Shown: positions 1 through 6,278 of the stretch, piece after piece
How positions within the stretch are numbered: the first letter of the stretch is position 1
How the letters are laid out: the number at the start of each line of letters is the position of its first letter
NCBI GenBank assembly: GCA_946409675.1
Contig: CAMJXI010000023.1
Coordinates: 1 to 11,284, forward strand
Direction of reading: 5' to 3'
From: an uncultured Lactobacillus sp.
Lineage (GTDB): Bacteria; Bacillota; Bacilli; Lactobacillales; Lactobacillaceae
DNA length: 11,284 nucleotides
Position numbers and translations under genes: made by a program
The notes under the pieces: model-generated
What the model was told of the DNA's origin: nothing
Databases searched by the model: none
What the model saw: the letters and a program-made list of their open reading frames with translations, nothing else

Positions 1-45
1 CCACCGAGATCTACACTCTTTCCCTACACGACGCTCTTCCGATCT
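1..45 (+). other. Illumina sequencing adapter (contamination)
   Basis: The first 45 bases match, base for base as I recall it, the 3' part of the Illumina TruSeq universal/P5 adapter, from CCACCGAGATCTACAC through to the terminal CTCTTCCGATCT. Native sequence begins at about base 46. The contig therefore ends on an untrimmed read, and whatever lies upstream in the genome is missing. These bases should not be used for gene calling or promoter analysis. Confidence 0.98.
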
Positions 46-194
46 CAGAAGAATTTAATCCTTATTGTCACGCTGGCATGACTTGTTCAAAAGGCTGTGG
101 CTGTGCGAGTGAAGATGGCATCTGCCGTTGTAAGATGATGGATGACCAGAAATGCATGTGCAACAGTGCGTGTGGCTTAGAAGGTAGATTTTAA
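46..194 (+). CDS. Cysteine-rich metallothionein-like protein, 5'-truncated
   Basis: An open frame read from base 48 gives 48 residues before TAA at 192-194. It contains nine cysteines and one histidine, with clustered motifs: YCHAGMTC, CSKGCGC, CRC, KCMC and NSAC. CxC and CxxxC clusters of this density are typical of small metal-thiolate proteins. Bacterial metallothioneins of the SmtA/BmtA type have a similar cysteine count in about 55 residues, although I cannot match this sequence to that family with certainty. The start codon is lost at the adapter junction, so the full length is unknown. A good terminator follows 13 bases after the stop. The cadmium operon about 5 kb downstream makes a metal-binding role plausible but is not proof. 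It could instead be the tail of a larger zinc-ribbon-like or other cysteine-rich protein. Confidence 0.6.
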
Positions 195-206
195 ATAATA
201 GCTTAA

Positions 207-236
207 CCAAGTCGATTTGATAATCGGCTTTTTTTT
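207..236 (+). terminator. Rho-independent terminator of the cysteine-rich gene
   Basis: Stem AAGTCGATT (209-217) pairs with AATCGGCTT (222-230), with one G-T wobble and a four-base loop. A run of eight T follows (229-236). It lies 13 bases after the stop codon at 194. Confidence 0.9.
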
Positions 237-325
237 ATTCGAAAAACTAATCTTCCAATAAAGGGTAAAATAGGAAAATTTGTTAAACTTAAGACAAATG
301 GGGACATACTCAAGAGGATGAGATT

Positions 326-1636
326 ATGGCAGCAAAAGCAACCAATCAAAAAATGAAGTTTGGTTCGATCTACCTTTTAGGTTTAAACGGCATTATCGGT
401 TCGGGAATATTCTTACTACCTGTCACAATTTACGGCCAGGTTGGTAGTTGGAGTATCCTGCTTATTTTCGTGGCCGCCCTTGCATCCCTCTTACTCGCAC
501 TTTGTTACGCCGACCTTGCGAGCCGAATTGACGGTGACGGCGGAGCCTGGCTGTACACATTTGATACTTTTGGCAAATTCATGGGTTTTCAAGTTGGTTG
601 GTTCTCCTGGGTGCAAGGTATCGTGACTATAGCAGCTGAAGTTGCAGCTGCGATGAGCGTCTTGAAGGTTTTACTTCCGGTATTGAAAAATCCGGTTGTC
701 TTTCGGGCTAGCTCGGTCGGGATTATTTTGCTACTAGCACTAATCAACTTGGCTGGGCCAAAAATGTCTAAGCTTTCCGACAACGTCGCGACAATCGTCA
801 AAAGCGCGGTTCTCCTCCTCTTCATTGTGGTTTGTGGTTTCTTCATCATTCAAAAGCACCAATTTCAATTCGACTTTAAGCAGCTGAACTTGGGTGAAAC
901 AAATAGCGCGATGAATACTGTATTCTACATGTTTACCGGATTTGCTTTCCTACCGGTAGCCGCTCAATCAATGGAAAACGCCAAAAAGAACCTTCCAAAG
1001 GCTTTGATTGCGACAATTGCGACAGTTGCAGTCATCTACTCCCTAATTCAACTGGTTACAATTTTGGTACTGCAAAACAAATTAATTGATAATCAGTCGC
1101 CATTGGCGAGCGCGTTGAAACTTTTGACCGGGAACGCGGGCTACGTCCTAATTATTATCGGAATGTTGATTTCGATTCTGGGTGTCGCGCTATCGGTGAG
1201 TTACAGTACGCCGTTTGTCGCGTCGTCATTAGCCAACGAGAAACACCTCTTACCTAAGTTCTTGGGCAAAACTGCAGCAAATGGCGTCCCAACAACTTCA
1301 ATTATCATCACTACCATAATTAGTTGTTTGTTAGTTCTCAGTGGGAGCTACTTGTTCCTAGTTTCTTGTGTGGTCTTGATTTCACTCTTCCAATACGTGA
1401 TGGTTGCCTTGTCGACAATCAAGGTAGACAAGGAGCCAGCCCCTAGCTCATTTCATTTGAAGATGGGCAACCTAGTTCCGATTTTGGCATTGATACTATG
1501 CGTCTATCTGGCTTTTGGAATTAGTATGCAAGTTTGGTTATTCGGACTAATCCTGATCGTGATAGGTATTGTCTTCTACTACTTGGACTGTGTTGACCAG
1601 GACGAGCAGAAGAAAATGGATAAAAGAGCAGTTTAA
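326..1636 (+). CDS. APC-superfamily amino acid permease
   Basis: This 436-residue polytopic membrane protein has about 12 hydrophobic segments and is predicted to move an amino acid or related amine across the cytoplasmic membrane. The APC-family signature is in the first helix: GIIGSGIF at residues 22-29, followed by LLP, which is the unwound substrate-binding segment in APC transporters. A GDGGAWLY segment before helix 3 also fits the family, as do the length and a charged C-terminal tail. The start is supported by AGAGG at 313-317, eight bases upstream of ATG. The gene stands alone, with a terminator before it and a convergent gene after it. No obvious plus-strand terminator follows, though the hairpin at 1759-1792 may help. 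Substrate cannot be read from the sequence. Confidence 0.88.
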   Translation: MAAKATNQKMKFGSIYLLGLNGIIGSGIFLLPVTIYGQVGSWSILLIFVAALASLLLALCYADLASRIDGDGGAWLYTFDTFGKFMGFQVGWFSWVQGIVTIAAEVAAAMSVLKVLLPVLKNPVVFRASSVGIILLLALINLAGPKMSKLSDNVATIVKSAVLLLFIVVCGFFIIQKHQFQFDFKQLNLGETNSAMNTVFYMFTGFAFLPVAAQSMENAKKNLPKALIATIATVAVIYSLIQLVTILVLQNKLIDNQSPLASALKLLTGNAGYVLIIIGMLISILGVALSVSYSTPFVASSLANEKHLLPKFLGKTAANGVPTTSIIITTIISCLLVLSGSYLFLVSCVVLISLFQYVMVALSTIKVDKEPAPSSFHLKMGNLVPILALILCVYLAFGISMQVWLFGLILIVIGIVFYYLDCVDQDEQKKMDKRAV

Positions 1637-1753
1637 CGAGTTCAAACGAAGAGCTTTAGAAATAACGCTCCAAAATTCATAACCTCTACGATTTCCGGAA
1701 CTTGTACGACTTTGGTTGGCTCAACCAGTATGAGTAGCGGATTTCCCATCATC

Positions 1754-1792
1754 AAAAAAATACCAAACTCCATTTTCGTGAAGTTTGGTATT
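1754..1792 (-). terminator. Rho-independent terminator of the LPXTG gene
   Basis: A perfect 11-bp stem pairs AATACCAAACT (1759-1769) with AGTTTGGTATT (1782-1792) around a 12-base loop. Read on the minus strand it runs into seven T (complement of A 1754-1760), which is the correct direction for the surface-protein gene ending at 1869. The plus-strand side lacks a T tract, so it would be weak at best for the convergent permease. Confidence 0.9.
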
Positions 1793-1868
1793 ACCCTCTA
1801 AGTTTTAAATTGTAAACTATTTGAAAATTTAATCTCGAATTTGTAACCTTACTTTTATTGCTGTTTTA

Positions 1869-3083
1869 CTATCTCGTAGATCTCTTCTTATCGAACAAAG
1901 CTACTAGTCCTAATGTGGCAACAAAGACTAACATTGCACCGACTGTGCCTAGCTCTGATTTAGCTTCGCCAGTTTGAGGCAGTTTTTCTTTATTCTTGTC
2001 TTTATCTTTATTGTTATCCTTATCAGTACTTGGTTTTGTGGGAACCAATGGAATCAAAGGCTTCTCAGGATCCGTTGGTTTCCCTGGCTCAATAGGTGTC
2101 CATGGAATTTCTGGATCTATAGGTGGGTCAACTGGATCAGTAGGGTCTGAAGGTTCCAATGGAATCCATGGCATTGGATCTTTTGGAGTATAGATAATCA
2201 GATACCCTTTTTTGACTTGGTTTTGATAGCCCGCAGTATATGTTACAGCGGTATCTGCGCCCGTTTCAGCGGGAGACTCATTAGTTTCAAATTCTTCTGT
2301 ATTAATTAATTGTATTTCAGAAAATTCGTAACGTGTTTGATCTAACAGTGATGTGTACTTAGGAAACGACATCTTCTCGCCTGTGATACCAATCCCAAAT
2401 TTGGCATCAATATAAACCAAAGGAGAATTATCATATTTAATTGCATAGCGAACGGCAATTAAGCCCTTGTCTTTGTTTGGGTCTACTGGCGGATCAACAG
2501 GAGGGTCAAAGACCACGGGTGGCGTAGTAGTACCCACATCGTTAACGTTAATAGTAAAGTTGTTCCCGTGTGTATCGGCCGCGCCAACTTTATGATTGTC
2601 ATACCAAATTCCCATCACCACATTTAATGCTGGATCATGATGGCCAATTTCATCTGAAATCGTAATTTCAAAATCGATATAGTATGACTTATCGTCAATC
2701 TTCGTAATCCTGGTAACCTTGTAACTGACATATGGGTTACCCGAAGAATAATCATTTTGATTGTAAAGCTTAAAATTTTCCAGGTTAACCTCACCAGGAG
2801 TGGCTAAGTTAAAAATCATTGATCCTTCGTAAGTTCCAGAACTCAATGTGTCTGGGAAACACTGGCCACCATTTCCATCTGGAAACTCGGTCTGACCATT
2901 TTTAGTATTTAGGACAACGTTAGAAGCAAATTCGCCCTTCCGTGCCAAATTTTGATGGGAAACTTCATTTGAATCATTTGCAGCACTAACTTTTTGCATA
3001 GTTAATAGGCTGACTCCAGCAGACGCCAAGAGTACAGCAACAGAACCGGCAGTTAGTAACTTCCGATATTTTTTATTCGACAT
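1869..3083 (-). CDS. LPXTG-anchored surface protein with MucBP-like domain
   Basis: This 404-residue protein is predicted to be secreted and covalently attached to peptidoglycan by sortase. Visible parts in order are: a signal peptide (basic NKKYRK, hydrophobic core, likely cut near KVSA/AND at residue 34); an unrecognised, beta-rich-looking domain at about 45-181; a short DPPVDPPVDP linker; a MucBP-like domain at about 207-299 beginning GLIAVRYAIKY; a proline-rich stalk at 301-352; a K/D/N-rich wall-spanning stretch; LPQTG at 368-372; a hydrophobic segment; and the basic tail KKRSTR. The start at 3083 is chosen because AAGGAG lies 10 bases upstream. A longer frame beginning at 3110 would place its ATG upstream of this site. 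MucBP domains are linked to mucus or surface adhesion, so adhesin is the best inference. The ligand is unknown. Confidence 0.87.
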   Translation of the reverse strand: MSNKKYRKLLTAGSVAVLLASAGVSLLTMQKVSAANDSNEVSHQNLARKGEFASNVVLNTKNGQTEFPDGNGGQCFPDTLSSGTYEGSMIFNLATPGEVNLENFKLYNQNDYSSGNPYVSYKVTRITKIDDKSYYIDFEITISDEIGHHDPALNVVMGIWYDNHKVGAADTHGNNFTINVNDVGTTTPPVVFDPPVDPPVDPNKDKGLIAVRYAIKYDNSPLVYIDAKFGIGITGEKMSFPKYTSLLDQTRYEFSEIQLINTEEFETNESPAETGADTAVTYTAGYQNQVKKGYLIIYTPKDPMPWIPLEPSDPTDPVDPPIDPEIPWTPIEPGKPTDPEKPLIPLVPTKPSTDKDNNKDKDKNKEKLPQTGEAKSELGTVGAMLVFVATLGLVALFDKKRSTR

Positions 3084-3193
3084 GCGATTACTTCTCCTTG
3101 TAATAAACAAGAATGATTGGTTCCCCCGAACTCATCTATGTCCAAAATAAGCGTAAATGTCATATTTATCCACTTATTTTTGATTAAATTAAA

Positions 3194-3224
3194 AGCATTC
3201 CCGTCACAAAGTGAGAGGAATGCT
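3194..3224 (-). terminator. Hairpin, probable terminator of the HesB-like gene
   Basis: AGCATTCC (3194-3201) pairs perfectly with GGAATGCT (3217-3224), and an inner TCAC/GTGA pair (3204-3207 with 3211-3214) extends the stem. On the minus strand it is followed by TTTTAATTT, a moderate T-rich tail. It lies about 150 bases beyond the stop of the HesB-like gene and about 110 bases before the LPXTG gene start. It could end the first transcript or be part of the leader of the second. The other 290 bases between these two genes show nothing else I can support. Confidence 0.6.
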
Positions 3225-3374
3225 ATTTTAACGCTATTCAATTTTAACAAAATAACTATGTTGCGTAAGTACAGATTTAGTTATTTGAGCTGAAATATCA
3301 AATAATGCAGACAATATTTTACTATTTGTATAAGATTTATCTCTTTTCCTTCGCTAACTAATCGTATTTGGTTA

Positions 3375-3770
3375 TTAGCAAGTAGCTCCATTCACCATAA
3401 TGCCCTTGTCAAAGGCAGCTAGAACTTCCTTACCGTCAGCAATCCGTACCATATTATCCAGTGAGTGGGCATCATCCTTAATTGAGATGCTTCCCGCATG
3501 GTAGTCCATTTTGATGCCTGGATTGAAGAACATCAAGTCATAATCGGAGGTCCAAAGGTGCACGCCTTGATCATTCTCCAAAACTTCAGGATATTCAGGA
3601 TCTGGGGTATCCAATGTAATCAAGGTAAACTTCGTGCCAATCGTGCAAGCTCCTCCTTGAAGGGAGTATTTGCCACCGCCATCATCGGTAATCAAAACAA
3701 TTTCCTTCTCGTAAATGTTCTTCTTCTTTAAGAGATCGACCAAGCTGTTACTCAAACTAATTTTTGCCAT
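3375..3770 (-). CDS. HesB/IscA-like (iron-sulfur cluster biosynthesis family) protein
   Basis: This 131-residue soluble protein resembles the small HesB/YadR/YfhF-type proteins that are common in lactobacilli and annotated as iron-sulfur cluster biosynthesis family. The resemblance is in the overall length and in the central DDGGGKYSLQGGACTIGT segment (residues 29-46). Only two cysteines are present, C42 and the C-terminal residue C131. The CGC motif of canonical A-type cluster carriers is missing, so a cluster-carrying role is doubtful. The start at 3770 is preferred over 3800 because AAAGGAAG lies 8 bases upstream of MAKIS. The gene is monocistronic: a strong terminator lies upstream (3841-3866) and a probable one downstream. 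Family assignment is from recognition of the sequence pattern, and the molecular role is unknown. Confidence 0.65.
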   Translation of the reverse strand: MAKISLSNSLVDLLKKKNIYEKEIVLITDDGGGKYSLQGGACTIGTKFTLITLDTPDPEYPEVLENDQGVHLWTSDYDLMFFNPGIKMDYHAGSISIKDDAHSLDNMVRIADGKEVLAAFDKGIMVNGATC

Positions 3771-3811
3771 TGTACTACTTCCTTTCATGACCAATACCAA
3801 ATGTATCTTTT

Positions 3812-3829
3812 ATTATATACTAAATTATA
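3812..3829 (-). promoter_or_regulatory. AT-rich promoter region of the HesB-like gene
   Basis: Two perfect TATAAT hexamers occur on the minus strand at 3817-3812 and 3829-3824, 42 to 59 bases upstream of the chosen start. Neither has a clear -35 box at 16-18 bases, so the exact promoter is uncertain. The location just after the upstream terminator is right for an independent transcript. Confidence 0.4.
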
Positions 3830-3840
3830 TATTTTGCATT

Positions 3841-3866
3841 AAAAAAGACATTCGGTTGAATGTCTT
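3841..3866 (-). terminator. Rho-independent terminator of the FMN reductase gene
   Basis: A perfect 9-bp stem, AAGACATTC (3845-3853) with GAATGTCTT (3858-3866), has a four-base loop. On the minus strand it runs into six T (A 3841-3846). It begins 14 bases after the reductase stop codon. Confidence 0.92.
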
Positions 3867-3880
3867 AGTTTTAAATCGTC

Positions 3881-4432
3881 TTATTTAGAATTTAGGTCAA
3901 TGAACTTGATGAAGTTATCAGCGACTTTTTGCAAGAAGCCTTTAGTACCTGCGACCATCTCATCACCTGCAAACAAGTCCATGCTCTTGCTAAGGTAAAC
4001 TTCCGGTTGAGTAACTGTCGGCATGTTCAGGAAGGCCAAAACTTTTCGTAAATCTTGTGCTGCCCCAAAACCACCGATGTTCCCAGGAGATTGACTAATA
4101 ATTTGAGCCGGAATTCCGTTCCACGAGTTTTTGCCCATCGGGCGGGAGCCAATATCGAGCGCATTCTTCAAGCTTGCTGGAATCGAACGGTTAAATTCTG
4201 GAGTGACAAATACGACACCACTAAGTGTGGGAACTAGTTCTCGCAAACGAGTCCAAGATGCAGGTGTCTGGCCTGAAGTATCTAGATCATCGTTAAACAA
4301 CGGTAAGTCTGCAGTCTCAATCCATTCAACGTCATAGCCTTCTGGAATTAATGAAGCGAAGGTCTTTGCCACTTTGAGTGAGAACGCGTCCTTACGTAAA
4401 CTACCAACTACAATACCTATTTTCTTGTTCAT
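3881..4432 (-). CDS. NADPH-dependent FMN reductase family protein
   Basis: This 183-residue flavodoxin-fold oxidoreductase is predicted to use NAD(P)H and bound FMN to reduce quinones, azo compounds, chromate or similar acceptors in the cytoplasm. Family marks are the phosphate-binding loop GSLRKDAFS (residues 10-18) and TPEFNRSIPASLKNALD (77-93), the counterpart of the PEYNxSIPGxLKNAID signature in the YieF/ChrR-like group. A QSPGNIGGFGA segment at 114-124 also fits. The start at 4432 is chosen because AAAGGAG lies five bases upstream of MNKK; the longer frame from 4447 would begin upstream of that site. It lies 77 bases downstream of a TetR-type gene on the same strand, so regulation by that repressor is likely. 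The true acceptor cannot be deduced. Confidence 0.88.
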   Translation of the reverse strand: MNKKIGIVVGSLRKDAFSLKVAKTFASLIPEGYDVEWIETADLPLFNDDLDTSGQTPASWTRLRELVPTLSGVVFVTPEFNRSIPASLKNALDIGSRPMGKNSWNGIPAQIISQSPGNIGGFGAAQDLRKVLAFLNMPTVTQPEVYLSKSMDLFAGDEMVAGTKGFLQKVADNFIKFIDLNSK

Positions 4433-4473
4433 AAAAACTCCTTTCAAAATTAACTCTACAAGGTCAGTCTATC

Positions 4474-4483
4474 ATTTCGAAAT
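4474..4483. promoter_or_regulatory. Palindrome between tetR-like gene and reductase
   Basis: ATTTCGAAAT is a perfect 10-base palindrome in the 77-base gap between the TetR-type gene and the reductase. The position suits an operator for the reductase, but it is short and AT-rich, and it does not resemble the larger inverted repeat upstream of the regulator. It may be chance. Confidence 0.2.
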
Positions 4484-4509
4484 AAAAGTCTTTAATATTT
4501 TGCTCAAAG

Positions 4510-5070
4510 TTACTTAAAATCGACCAAGAAAATTTGGTCCATTATCGCTACGACCTGTTCTGGTGTTTCCTTTTGTCCAGAAGCCATCCAGTGCTGGGTC
4601 ACGCCAAAGACCGCGCTGCTCAAATACGCTGCCTTTATATCTAAGTCCAAGGTCAGATCATCGCTGAGCGTAGTGTGCTGAATAATATTCTTTTTGGCAT
4701 TCTGGAAAAGGAGGTTCTTAATTTGCAGTTGAATATCAGACGAATCGTTTTGAGCAAATATCTGAGCAATCAACTTTCCCTTTGTGTTCAGAAAAGTTAA
4801 TAAGGCCAATGCAACTTTTCTCCGGCTTTTATCCACCATGCCCTCAAGAATCTGCATCCCTTCGGCCATCAACTTCAGCTGGTATTGCTTCACCAAGTCA
4901 TATTTATCCTCGAAATGGAGGTAGAAGGCACTGCGACTGATTTGTGCCGTAGTTGTGATATCTCGTACCGAAATCTCGTCAAATCGCTTCTTTTGCAACA
5001 ATTCACCAAGTGCCTGTTCAATTTTTAACCCGGTTTTGACAAACCGCGCGTCGTTCTCTTTTTTGCCCAT
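4510..5070 (-). CDS. TetR/AcrR-family transcriptional regulator
   Basis: This 186-residue regulator has a typical TetR N-terminal DNA-binding domain at residues 12-64. The helix-turn-helix is clear: FDEISVRDITTTAQISRSAF, followed by YLHFEDKYDLV. The rest is a helical ligand-binding and dimerisation domain of about 120 residues with no specific similarity I can name, though it is compatible with the TetR_C_7-like group. GGAG six bases upstream of ATG at 5070 supports the start. The FMN reductase follows on the same strand, so the simplest inference is a repressor of itself and the reductase, released by an electrophile, quinone or dye. An inverted repeat at 5131-5156 upstream of the gene is a candidate operator. 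Confidence 0.88.
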   Translation of the reverse strand: MGKKENDARFVKTGLKIEQALGELLQKKRFDEISVRDITTTAQISRSAFYLHFEDKYDLVKQYQLKLMAEGMQILEGMVDKSRRKVALALLTFLNTKGKLIAQIFAQNDSSDIQLQIKNLLFQNAKKNIIQHTTLSDDLTLDLDIKAAYLSSAVFGVTQHWMASGQKETPEQVVAIMDQIFLVDFK

Positions 5071-5130
5071 TGTGTTCTCCAGAAATAAATAATCTAAAAT
5101 TTTTCACTGCTTAACCCTAATACTCAGAAG

Positions 5131-5156
5131 TATACAATAAATGGACAGATTGTACA
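5131..5156. promoter_or_regulatory. Candidate operator of the TetR-type gene
   Basis: TATACAAT (5131-5138) and ATTGTACA (5149-5156) form an inverted repeat with one mismatch in eight and a 10-base spacer, centred about 75 bases upstream of the regulator's start. The minus-strand TATACT next to it could serve as its -10 box. This size and position fit TetR autoregulation. It lies only 28 bases from the separate operator of the divergent cadmium operon. Confidence 0.45.
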
Positions 5157-5176
5157 TTAAAAAAATCTCCTTTACT

Positions 5177-5204
5177 TTTACACTATTACACGGTATTGTG
5201 TAAT
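5177..5204 (+). promoter_or_regulatory. Promoter and ArsR-type operator of the cadmium operon
   Basis: A -35 box TTTACA (5177-5182) and a -10 box TGTAAT (5199-5204) are 16 bases apart. A perfect inverted repeat, ATTACAC-6-GTGTAAT (5185-5204), fills the spacer and covers the -10 box. This is the classic layout for repression by an ArsR/SmtB-family dimer that falls off DNA when it binds metal. The ribosome binding site AAAGGAG follows at 5215-5221. Confidence 0.75.
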
Positions 5205-5230
5205 TATGAAATACAAAGGAGTTTACAAAT

Positions 5231-5611
5231 ATGATTAATGAAAAATGTTGTGCACCAGTACCATCATTAACAGATCGTTCGTTACTTACAAACGCCGACG
5301 CTGATGAAATCACATTACTATTTAAAGTACTGGCCAACGACACAAGACTAAGAATTTTGCATTATTTGACCCTAGAACCAGATAAGTCAGTGGGCGAAAT
5401 CGCTGCAGCACTAGAGATGAAGGTGCAAGCCATCTCGAATCAACTACAAAAGCTGGTTGATCAAAAAATTATTAAGGCAAGCCGACACGGTAATTTTATT
5501 CATTACGAAATCATCGATGATTGTACTTCAATCTTGCTGGAACGTGCATGGTGCTTGGCTGAAGATACCGGCAAACTAAACAAGACTGGAGTAGCTCAGG
5601 AAAATGCTTAA
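5231..5611 (+). CDS. ArsR/SmtB-family metal-sensing repressor (CadC-like role)
   Basis: This 126-residue winged-helix repressor is predicted to sense Cd(II), Pb(II) or Zn(II) and derepress the downstream transporter. The core LFKVLANDTRLRILHYL (residues 30-46), the recognition helices around VGEIAAALEMKVQAISNQL (54-72) and the wing ending HYEI are typical. Cysteines are at C6, C7, C98 and C108. The CVC pair used by staphylococcal CadC in the helix before the recognition helix is absent; the equivalent region reads SVGEIA. The last helix carries D-x-C-x9-C-x2-E, which echoes the SmtB/CzrA alpha-5 zinc site with cysteine in place of histidine. AAAGGAG nine bases upstream supports the start. The stop overlaps the start of the transporter by 8 bases, so the two are translationally coupled. 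Confidence 0.88.
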   Translation: MINEKCCAPVPSLTDRSLLTNADADEITLLFKVLANDTRLRILHYLTLEPDKSVGEIAAALEMKVQAISNQLQKLVDQKIIKASRHGNFIHYEIIDDCTSILLERAWCLAEDTGKLNKTGVAQENA

Positions 5612-6218
5612 GACAATTATTACAGGAACGTTGCTCTACGCATCGACCGCAATCGATTTAGTGGTAATTTTGATGCTACTTTTTTCAAAATACCGTTCAA
5701 AGGAACAAAAGAAACAAATTTACGTTGGCCAGTTTATCGGATCCTATGCGTTGATATTGGTCAGTCTGTTCTTCGCCTTTATTTTGCACTATGTACCGGC
5801 ACAATGGATTCTCGGATTCTTAGGCTTGATTCCCATCGCTTTTGGACTGAAATATCTGTTCAGTGATGAGGATGAAGCCGCGGAAGTTAGCGAGACTCTA
5901 GAAAAACGTAAAGACAAAAACCTTATTGCAACGGTTGCGACAATTACCATTGCTTCGTGTGGAGCAGACAACATCGGTTTGTTTGTTCCCTACTTCATCA
6001 CTCTAAGCACCACAGAGATAATTGTAACGTTGATTCTGTTTACCATCTGCATCTACCTACTTGTCTTAATTGGAGATAAGTTCTCGCAGATCAATGTGGT
6101 TAAGGTCTTCCTCGATAAGTTTGGCAACTGGATTATGGCGGCCATTTACATCGGGATTGGGTTAATGATTATTTTTGAAAGTGGCACAGTTACGCACTTA
6201 ATAAATCTTTTTAGCTAG
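5604..6218 (+). CDS. cadD: CadD-family cadmium resistance transporter
   Basis: This 204-residue integral membrane protein matches the CadD (Cad, PF03596) family well in length and sequence. Staphylococcal CadD is about 209 residues. There are six hydrophobic segments at about 5-28, 39-61, 68-86, 105-131, 136-157 and 176-193. Family hallmarks are the early TAIDLVVILML segment, WILGFLGLIPI (68-78) and ASCGADNIGLFVPYF (117-131), whose Cys119 and Asp122 are good candidates for metal handling. The family confers cadmium resistance, and its mechanism is presumed efflux. The gene is the second of a two-gene operon with the metal sensor and overlaps it by 8 bases. It ends just before a long hairpin terminator. 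A charged loop at 86-104 (DEDEAAEVSE) faces one side of the membrane. Confidence 0.93.
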   Translation: MLKTIITGTLLYASTAIDLVVILMLLFSKYRSKEQKKQIYVGQFIGSYALILVSLFFAFILHYVPAQWILGFLGLIPIAFGLKYLFSDEDEAAEVSETLEKRKDKNLIATVATITIASCGADNIGLFVPYFITLSTTEIIVTLILFTICIYLLVLIGDKFSQINVVKVFLDKFGNWIMAAIYIGIGLMIIFESGTVTHLINLFS

Positions 6219-6221
6219 AAC

Positions 6222-6260
6222 AAAAAACAAGCTCTCATATTTGTGGGGGCTTGTTTGCTT
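6222..6260 (+). terminator. Terminator of the cadmium operon
   Basis: A 13-bp stem pairs 6226-6238 with 6243-6255, closed by loop ATTT and including several G-T wobbles. The plus-strand tail (TTGTTTGCTT) is only moderately T-rich, while the minus side has six A at 6222-6227. It starts just after the cadD stop codon. Its left arm AAAAAACAAGCTCTCA is identical to that of the hairpin at 7638-7673. Confidence 0.8.
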
Positions 6261-6278
6261 GGGAAATATTTCGAATGG

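Noticed and set aside
1645-1752. A 36-codon minus-strand frame beyond the LPXTG terminator
   Set aside because: It begins after a strong terminator, and no promoter or ribosome binding site is visible. No recognisable product.
1996-2193. Glycine/serine-rich plus-strand frame that looks like a low-complexity or PE_PGRS-like protein
   Set aside because: It is the antisense of the proline-rich stalk of the LPXTG protein, so the glycine-rich pattern is a shadow.
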